64,000 bases of DNA, taken from positions 62,001-126,000 of the forward strand of contig CAVWBK010000001.1 of NCBI GenBank assembly GCA_963753245.1. The letters run 5' to 3'. Shown in pieces: positions 58,756 through 64,000 of this stretch. Position 1 is the first letter of the stretch, and every line of letters starts with the position of its first letter. Source of the DNA: VRUE01 sp963753245. GTDB lineage: Bacteria; Actinomycetota; Thermoleophilia; Solirubrobacterales; 70-9. The translations under genes were made by a program, and so were the position numbers. A model generated the notes under the pieces. The model saw only the letters and a list, made by a program, of their open reading frames with translations, had not been told where the DNA came from and did no database searches.

Positions 58756-59418
58756 TCATGCGACCTGGAGGAAGCCGTCCATGTAGCCGATCGTCTGCAT
58801 CGGTCCGCCAAAACCGGCGAGAAAACCCGCCGCACAGGGGACGAAGCACTGCCAGCGATAGCGGCCGGGTTCGCCGGTGTGGATCGTGAAGGTGATCGTT
58901 CTATGCGCCTGAGTCACGTTGCAAGGTCCTTCTTCACATTGGTTTTCAGCTTCTTCATGCACGCCGGGCAGGGGAACGATCAGATTGAGCTGCGGCACCG
59001 CGAAGGTGTGCGAGGCTTCTTCAGGAGGAATCGACCGCGTCGACTTACCGTCGACCACCATCCGGTCACCGACCGTCCCCTGTACCTGGGAGAGAAACGG
59101 GTTGCGAAGCCCGCTTTCGCCGTCAAACTGAAAGACCGTGACGTGAACCAGCGCGTGCGCCGGGACCTTGAAGATCGTGCTGTGCACCCATTCGCCTTCG
59201 GAGTTCTTGATCAGATAGGAGACCCAGGGCGGGTTGGAACCCTGGGGTCCAACCGCGGCCTCGGTCTTGAGTGTCAGCTGCGCGGCGTGGCTCGCCGTCT
59301 GGCTCGCTGAGACGGTGGGGGGCGATCTGAGCAGGGTGGCGACGTAGAAGCCGATCAGAGCCGCAACGAGGACAACGGCAACGAGGACCGCCGCAAACCT
59401 GGCTCCGATCGATGTCAA
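58756..59418 (-). CDS. Cupredoxin-like, subunit-II-related membrane protein
   Basis: A 220-residue protein with one N-terminal helix (AVLVAVVLVAALIGFYVATL) and a cupredoxin-like domain ('VHSTIFKVPAHALVHVTVFQ', 'FTIHTGEPGRYRWQC'). The end, 'CFVPCAAGFLAGFGGPM', keeps the C-x3-C of the CuA loop, but the histidine of C-x3-C-x3-H-x2-M is replaced by Phe. It opens the oxidase operon, 11 bases before ctaC. It could be an altered electron-accepting or copper-handling subunit. Confidence 0.75.
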   Translation of the reverse strand: MTSIGARFAAVLVAVVLVAALIGFYVATLLRSPPTVSASQTASHAAQLTLKTEAAVGPQGSNPPWVSYLIKNSEGEWVHSTIFKVPAHALVHVTVFQFDGESGLRNPFLSQVQGTVGDRMVVDGKSTRSIPPEEASHTFAVPQLNLIVPLPGVHEEAENQCEEGPCNVTQAHRTITFTIHTGEPGRYRWQCFVPCAAGFLAGFGGPMQTIGYMDGFLQVA

Positions 59419-59629
59419 AAAAATTCCCTTCTCGCGTTACCCAGGCGCAACGCTCCCGAAGCGCGACGCCGCCAACAAACCGTGCTTCCCTTGCCACCCT
59501 AGTTGAGCAACACCGCACTTGCAAGTGGCTTCGGCCAGGTGGCTGTGCGGCACGCATTCTGGCCCGCCACCGAGGGCCGGACCGCAGCCTTCTCCACTGC
59601 TGCGCCAGCGCGCTGTCACTGAGATGCGG

Positions 59630-59818
59630 CTAGCGTCGATGGGCGCGCTCCCTCGCCTGAAAGCGCCACCTCGCGCGATAGGCGGCCCACTGCCGACGTG
59701 TGTGGCCCTCAGCAAACGGCCGGCGCAAACGCGTCGGGACGACCATCACAGCCGCCAAGACCGCAATCAGGAGGACCGCCGCTACGGCACAGACTATGAC
59801 CAGGGTTGTGCTGGACAT
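59630..59818 (-). CDS. Small single-span membrane protein with Arg-rich tail (paralogue 3)
   Basis: A 62-residue protein from ATG 59818 (ATG 59824 adds two residues). 'SSTTLVIVCAVAAVLLIAVL' is the helix, then 'PTRLRRPFAEGHTRRQWAAY' and an Arg-rich tail (RARWRFQARERAHRR). It shares the LRRPxAEGxT/HRR motif with the gene at 54138. It lies upstream of the oxidase operon on the same strand. Confidence 0.65.
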   Translation of the reverse strand: MSSTTLVIVCAVAAVLLIAVLAAVMVVPTRLRRPFAEGHTRRQWAAYRARWRFQARERAHRR

Positions 59819-60035
59819 GAGCATGGGTTACCCGTCGCGGCACTGGCCTAACCACCAATTTGACCGGGGGTCTTGGTGTCGCCGTCTCGCTGCCACTGAG
59901 CTCATCGTGGCTAATCGGGCAGCCTGTGAGCCAACCAGACCCCGCAACTCGGTCGATGGGCGAGGGCATCGATCAATGACGGCAGCCCCTCCCCGTGCGT
60001 CTGTGGTGGCGGCCGAAGCCAGGCTCCCTCCCGGG

Positions 60036-60611
60036 TCAGGTCCCGCCCAGATTTCGCCGGTTGCGCCAGGTCGGGTCGGATACAGGCCGACCGAGAGGTA
60101 GCGATGCCGAGCCAGAGTGCCCCTCGACGGTGACAAGTAGGTTCACCGGACCGCCGCCGATCACCCTGATGCCGCCTCTCCATGTCGTCGCCGACCTGTC
60201 CCGGCAAGGGCGCAGCTCCGTTTCGGCATAGCCCCGCGCTCGGTGCGGGGACTTGGTCGGATTTCCATCGCTGTCGAGAATCCGGCCGTAGTAGAGGAAA
60301 ACGCGATCGCGCAGCGCGAGCGGAACGCTGAGCACGACGAAGTGATGGCCTCTCACCAAGAGCTCCATCCGGGTATAGAGCTGACCTTTCCTCGTCTCGC
60401 TCATCCCCTGCAGCGGCTGGCGGTGAACCGCGACCGGCCCCGCGCTGATCGAGCTGCGCCAACCTGCCGGCCCCGACCGAATCGTTGTCTGGGCCGGGTT
60501 GCAGGCCGCCACGTTCGCTTCCCTCACTTCGATCGGTTCCGAGGCGCCGCCAATCGCCAGGACGATCGCCACGACAGCGGCCGCCCCAACCAGCAAAGCT
60601 TTCTTCACCAT
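60036..60611 (-). CDS. Secreted or membrane-anchored hypothetical protein
   Basis: A 191-residue protein. The N-terminal 'ALLVGAAAVVAIVLAIGG' is a signal anchor. 'LRDRVFLYYGRILDSDG', 'GYAETELRPCRDRSATTW' and 'GGPVNLLVTVEG' form a beta-rich exported domain with two cysteines (ACNPAQ, RPCRD), probably a disulfide. I have no family name for it, although the pattern looks conserved. The frame and composition are clearly coding. Confidence 0.65.
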   Translation of the reverse strand: MVKKALLVGAAAVVAIVLAIGGASEPIEVREANVAACNPAQTTIRSGPAGWRSSISAGPVAVHRQPLQGMSETRKGQLYTRMELLVRGHHFVVLSVPLALRDRVFLYYGRILDSDGNPTKSPHRARGYAETELRPCRDRSATTWRGGIRVIGGGPVNLLVTVEGHSGSASLPLGRPVSDPTWRNRRNLGGT

Positions 60612-60836
60612 CCCGGCAGGTTATTTCGAGAGACCACGCTGCCAGGCGGAAGAATACGTCGAGCCGGCAAGCACCCCGACTGAACGAGCTCGATGGGTAG
60701 CAACGAGATAGGCCCACCGGCTCGAATGTTTCGCCCTTCCGCACACCTGCCTTCAGGTCCAGCTGAAACCGATTCCCGGCCATCGCCTCGGCCCCTCAGT
60801 TCGGGCGGAACCCCTTCGCCGCGACCTTCGCCCCAG

Positions 60837-63152
60837 TCAGGGCTTAGCCGTGCGATTGACGAAAGGCTGGTAGACGCGGCATGGCTCCCCCCGCAGGCTC
60901 GGACACGGCGGCAGGGGGGTTGGCACACTGACCCCGGGCACAACCGGCAGGACGAGCTTTGAGGGCATCTGCTTGGAGTAGGCGATCGCGACCTTCGCGG
61001 TTTCCTTCGGCTGGGCATGATCGAAGGCCCAGATCGGCTGGCTGCCGTTGGGCGCGCTGAGGGTCACCCGAATCCGCGAGCCGGCCCGGTAGGCGTGACC
61101 CTCGTAATAGAGCGGGATCGTGACCTTGACAAAGCGATTGCGGGAAAGGGGCGAGACGTCAGACTTGCGCAGGCTCAGGACCGGTTCGAGCGGTGTGCTC
61201 TTGCGAGGGTCGAGTTTGCGCTCGTTCGCGCGCAACCAGCCGTTCTGCACGAAGGTCTCCATGCCGTCGGGCCTGACCTCACTGACCGTCGCCTGCAGGT
61301 CCACGTTGGGAGTCGAGGAGCGCACCCAGAGACGCAGCGCACCGGCGCCGATCACGGTGGTGTTCTCTGGCAGCGGATCGCTCAGATAGGAGACCGCGCT
61401 ACCGGGAGGGTTCTGCGCCCAGTTGTATTCGGGCAGCGCGGTCCACAGTCCACCTTCCCCGGACCCGGTATCGCCCTTGAAGTCGGTATTCGGCAGCGCT
61501 TCAGAGTTCCAGCTGAAGGAGTCGGCATGCGGATGGGCGGACGGCGCCCCGCGCAGGGCGCCCTTGGTCGAGAGGTACCAGGCACGGGCCTCAACGCCAG
61601 GGATCGGGAAGGCGTCGAAGGACTGTTCAAAGCCCGGGTAGGGTTTCCCGGACGAGGCACTGCCGGCGCCGTTGTCGAACAGGACCCGAACCGGCGGCTG
61701 AGCTTCAAAGGCGGCCAGCGCGCCAGCGTAGGTCGGCTGCTGTTGGATGGGATCGGGGGGCAGCGTCATCCCCGAGATTCCCATCGCTTCCTGGTAGATC
61801 AGCGGTGCTGCCGCGTGGATCAACGCCGAGCGAGTGATCGGCGCTTGCCCCGCGACGTAGAGCTCGAGGAAGTCATACCAGCGATTGAAGGTGGCGGGGT
61901 CCAGCGAGTCGATATGGGTGCCGTTGGTGAATGTGAACCACTTCTGCTGGGTGCCGGTGAAATGCTCGGCCAGGTCGGGGCAGTGTCCACCGGTCTGCTC
62001 GTCGGTCCACTGGCAGGCCATGAAGGTCGGCACTTCGATCTTGTTGACGAAGGTGATCGGCGCCAGTGGATCGGCAACACTTGGCACGTAGTGGCTGTTT
62101 GCCTTGACCTTCGCCAACAGGTTGACCGCCTCGCCGTGGAGTGCCTGGTTTTCCTTGCAAGTCTGATCGCCTTCCTGGACTCTTTGGTAGGCCCACGGCT
62201 GGCCCGCGGTCGCCGAGGCCGGCTGGGCGTCGTTGACCCTTTCCTTTGCCCAGGGGACTGCGAACCCCGTGTTCAGGATGCCACCCGGGTAAAGCGTTGT
62301 CTGCGTGCTGTCGAGCACCGAGAGGGGCGCGATCGCGGCCAGACTCGGTGGCCTGGTCGCGGCCGTGAAGAGCTGGCTGATCCCGCCATAGGAAATCCCC
62401 ATCATTCCCACCTTGTGGTTTTGGACCCACGGCTGGGCGGCAATCGTCTCGACGACGTCGTAGCCATCGAGGTTCTGCAGCGGTTCGAAAAAATCAAAGG
62501 CGCCGCCCGAGCATCCCGTGCCGCGCATATTGACGTCGACCACCGTGAACCCCATCAGATTTGCGAGGATCGCGATCCCGCTCTGCGGCCCGACCGGGTC
62601 GGCGTATCCATAGCCGGAGTACTCGATCAGGGTCGGCGTGGGGCCGCTCGGCAGACTCGGCACTTCCAGGCCAGGGTCGATATGGGTCACGTCCTGCGGG
62701 GGGTGCACGTCAATCGCCAGCCTGGTGCCGTCGCGGGTCGTCAGGTAGCCGTAACCGCTGGAGGCGATCGGTTGGTTGTAGAGCTCGGTGCTGGGCGGCG
62801 CAGACCGGGTCGAGAGAACCCGAAGGGGGGCGGAGCGGGGGCCTCCGGAGGCGAGGCGGATGCGGTAGCCGCGCCCCGGAGCCACGTTGCGAAAGAGCAC
62901 GCCGCCGAGGCCGTCGGCCGGTTTGCTTGTGAGTTGCCGACCCCGGCGATCGAAGAGCACCACCCGCGCGCCCGGCCTCAGCCCGGTCGCGTAGACCTGC
63001 TCGACGCTACCGTGCGCCTGCAACGATGTCGCGCTCTTAGCGGCCGCGCTGGCAGGGCCCGTGATCGCCAGGAGGGCAACCGTCCCGAAGCCGAGCGCCA
63101 CGCAACCGAGCGCCACGCGCCTCCGATCCCCGAGAACCTCTCTCAACTTCAA
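60837..63152 (-). CDS. Secreted CocE/NonD-family (X-Pro dipeptidyl-peptidase-like) hydrolase
   Basis: A 771-residue protein with a signal peptide (LGCVALGFGTVALLAITGPA). An ~85-residue beta-rich N-terminal domain precedes the alpha/beta hydrolase: 'YGYLTTRDGTRLAIDVHPPQ', 'VVDVNMRGTGCSGGAFDFFE' and the nucleophile elbow 'VGMMGISYGGISQLFTAAT'. The catalytic His is probably in 'TNGTHIDSLDP'. The C-terminal jelly roll (about 530-740) contains 'ALRLWVRSSTPNVDLQATVS'. It resembles cocaine esterase-type and X-prolyl peptidases; the substrate is unknown. Confidence 0.9.
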   Translation of the reverse strand: MKLREVLGDRRRVALGCVALGFGTVALLAITGPASAAAKSATSLQAHGSVEQVYATGLRPGARVVLFDRRGRQLTSKPADGLGGVLFRNVAPGRGYRIRLASGGPRSAPLRVLSTRSAPPSTELYNQPIASSGYGYLTTRDGTRLAIDVHPPQDVTHIDPGLEVPSLPSGPTPTLIEYSGYGYADPVGPQSGIAILANLMGFTVVDVNMRGTGCSGGAFDFFEPLQNLDGYDVVETIAAQPWVQNHKVGMMGISYGGISQLFTAATRPPSLAAIAPLSVLDSTQTTLYPGGILNTGFAVPWAKERVNDAQPASATAGQPWAYQRVQEGDQTCKENQALHGEAVNLLAKVKANSHYVPSVADPLAPITFVNKIEVPTFMACQWTDEQTGGHCPDLAEHFTGTQQKWFTFTNGTHIDSLDPATFNRWYDFLELYVAGQAPITRSALIHAAAPLIYQEAMGISGMTLPPDPIQQQPTYAGALAAFEAQPPVRVLFDNGAGSASSGKPYPGFEQSFDAFPIPGVEARAWYLSTKGALRGAPSAHPHADSFSWNSEALPNTDFKGDTGSGEGGLWTALPEYNWAQNPPGSAVSYLSDPLPENTTVIGAGALRLWVRSSTPNVDLQATVSEVRPDGMETFVQNGWLRANERKLDPRKSTPLEPVLSLRKSDVSPLSRNRFVKVTIPLYYEGHAYRAGSRIRVTLSAPNGSQPIWAFDHAQPKETAKVAIAYSKQMPSKLVLPVVPGVSVPTPLPPCPSLRGEPCRVYQPFVNRTAKP

Positions 63153-63289
63153 GATCTCTCAGTTCTAGCAGGCGGGCGGCTCTGGCCTGCGGAAAACAGC
63201 TGCCCCGCCTGGCAGGCGCGCTCGCCACCCACCAGCGGCGGGCGGCGCCGCACGATTCCCCCTCTCGGTTGACTCGCGGGCCGATCGAG

Positions 63290-63559
63290 CTAAGCCGCGA
63301 AGCGCTTCTCGGCGCGGGCGCGAGCCCTGGCCGCCTCGAGCTCGCGATCCTTGGGCGGCGCCGCGGTGATCAGCCGCTCTAGCAGTCGCTCAGAAGCCTC
63401 GGTGACGGCCTCGACCGCCTCATCGAAGGCCGCAAGGTTGGCCCGCGAGGGTTTGCTGTAGCCGCTGATCTTTCTCACGTACTGAAGGGCGGCGGCACGC
63501 ACCTCCTCCTGCGCTGCGGGGGGCTCGAAATTGTGGAGTGTTTTGATATTTCTGCACAT
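63290..63559 (-). CDS. DUF2277 protein
   Basis: An 89-residue protein. 'MCRNIKTLHNFEPPAAQEEV' followed by 'AAALQYVRKISGYSKPSRAN' is the DUF2277 signature, whose CRNIK...LxNFxPP N-terminus is highly conserved. The C-terminal tail is Arg/Ala-rich. Function unknown. It stands alone after a short intergenic gap. Confidence 0.92.
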   Translation of the reverse strand: MCRNIKTLHNFEPPAAQEEVRAAALQYVRKISGYSKPSRANLAAFDEAVEAVTEASERLLERLITAAPPKDRELEAARARARAEKRFAA

Positions 63560-63596
63560 GCATCGATCTTAGAGCCCATCGGATGTCGCCCGCCTA

Positions 63597-63755
63597 GAGC
63601 AGTCTGGTGGCGCTGTAGCCGGCCGCCCGCACCTCCTCGATCAACCGCTCTCCGTGCTCTTGGCTGCGGGTTTCGACGACGACCTCTACCCCGGTCTCCT
63701 CAACCTCGAGCGCGACGCCGTCGCGCACGTGCATCACGTCGGTATCGCTCGCCCG
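63597..63755 (-). pseudogene. Threonine dehydratase-like C-terminal ACT domain, truncated
   Basis: The minus frame ending in a TAG at 63597-63599 reads 'DVMHVRDGVALEVEETGVEV' to 'VVETRSQEHGERLIEEVRAA' and GYSATRLL. This is the ACT-domain tail of biosynthetic/catabolic threonine ammonia-lyases. No catalytic PLP domain lies upstream; the next bases belong to a different gene on the opposite strand. Confidence 0.55.
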
Positions 63756-64000
63756 CCTACACCCACGCGCGGATCAGGGAGACCTATGAGACCTATTACG
63801 ACATCCGCTACCCAAATCACGAGCGCGCGGCGGGGCGACCGCTGCGGATCTCACCAGTCAACGCCTGGCACGGCGAGCAAGGCGCCGCCTTCGGGGAAAA
63901 GTCGGGCTGGGAGCGGGTCAACTGGTATCAGCCCAACGCCGCCCAGGGAGACGAGTCGCTGCGGCCGCGGGGCTGGGCTGGCCAGCACTGGTCCCCGGCG
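63756..64000 (+). CDS. Dimethylglycine/sarcosine dehydrogenase-like oxidoreductase, internal fragment
   Basis: The plus frame 'THARIRETYETYYDIRYPNH', 'RAAGRPLRISPVNAWHGEQG', 'AAFGEKSGWERVNWYQPNA' and 'LRPRGWAGQHWSP' matches the junction of the FAD domain and the GcvT-like folate domain of these enzymes. The gene runs off the right edge. Its N-terminal FAD-binding half (~400 residues) is missing, as homology begins about 63756 next to the ACT-domain fragment. Confidence 0.7.

Noticed and set aside
61017..63272. 751-codon plus-strand frame opposite the CocE-type hydrolase
   Set aside because: It is the antisense shadow of a gene with clear catalytic motifs; its composition is Arg/Gly/Asp-rich with no domain signal.
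1..64000. CRISPR array or prophage structural module
   Set aside because: No regularly spaced repeats, and no capsid, portal, terminase or tail genes were seen on either strand.

Overview
The window is high-GC DNA from an actinobacterium, most likely of the class Thermoleophilia (Solirubrobacterales-like). Signs of this are very high GC at third codon positions, GTG/TTG starts, secreted proteins with the 'LPKNSVGTKQIKKNAV'-type N-terminus seen in that class, a basic winged-helix protein typical of it, and an aa3-type oxidase operon with a SCO chaperone. This placement is inference from protein resemblance; no search was run.

Left part (1-39 kb) is mostly ordinary chromosome. It holds an MMPL transporter N-terminus cut by the window edge, two TetR regulators, a GT39-like membrane glycosyltransferase, hsp20-lon, a membrane fatty-acid hydroxylase, TCA-cycle genes (mdh, icd and sdhA-sdhB with a third CCG-domain subunit), an acyl-CoA dehydrogenase with a clear TetR-type palindrome, a site-2 protease with CBS domains, lysC-asd-antiporter, the divergent pstS / pstCAB phosphate system with PHO-box-like repeats and three neighbouring zinc-ribbon proteins, and the replication/repair set dnaX-ybaB-recR followed by a degenerate GGDEF protein and a MerR/B12-like regulator. 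Several decayed genes lie in this part: a surface-protein tail, an acyl-lipid desaturase, a CASTOR/POLLUX-like ion channel and a CPA2 antiporter.

Around 39.35-40.13 kb are two RNA genes: a large-form SRP RNA on the minus strand and tRNA-Val(CAC). The tRNA marks the left edge of an accessory island (about 40.1-52.4 kb). The island holds an integrase stub, a conjugation coupling-protein tail, an intact AbiEi/AbiEii pair, an HNH protein, secreted proteins including a 1107-residue Calx-beta/esterase fusion, a transposase tail, a frameshifted excisionase, a HigBA-like toxin-antitoxin pair translationally coupled to a frameshifted integrase, and a shattered SF1 helicase. The many frameshifts suggest the island is decaying, or that the assembly contains indel errors.

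Right part (52.5-64 kb) returns to chromosome: a PsiE-like membrane protein, two small single-span proteins with arginine-rich tails, the cytochrome c oxidase operon (cupredoxin-like protein, ctaC, ctaD, ctaE, two membrane microproteins, SCO), a third small single-span paralogue, a secreted protein, a secreted CocE/NonD hydrolase and a DUF2277 protein. The window ends at an abrupt junction between the ACT-domain tail of a threonine dehydratase-like gene and the interior of a dimethylglycine/sarcosine dehydrogenase-like gene.
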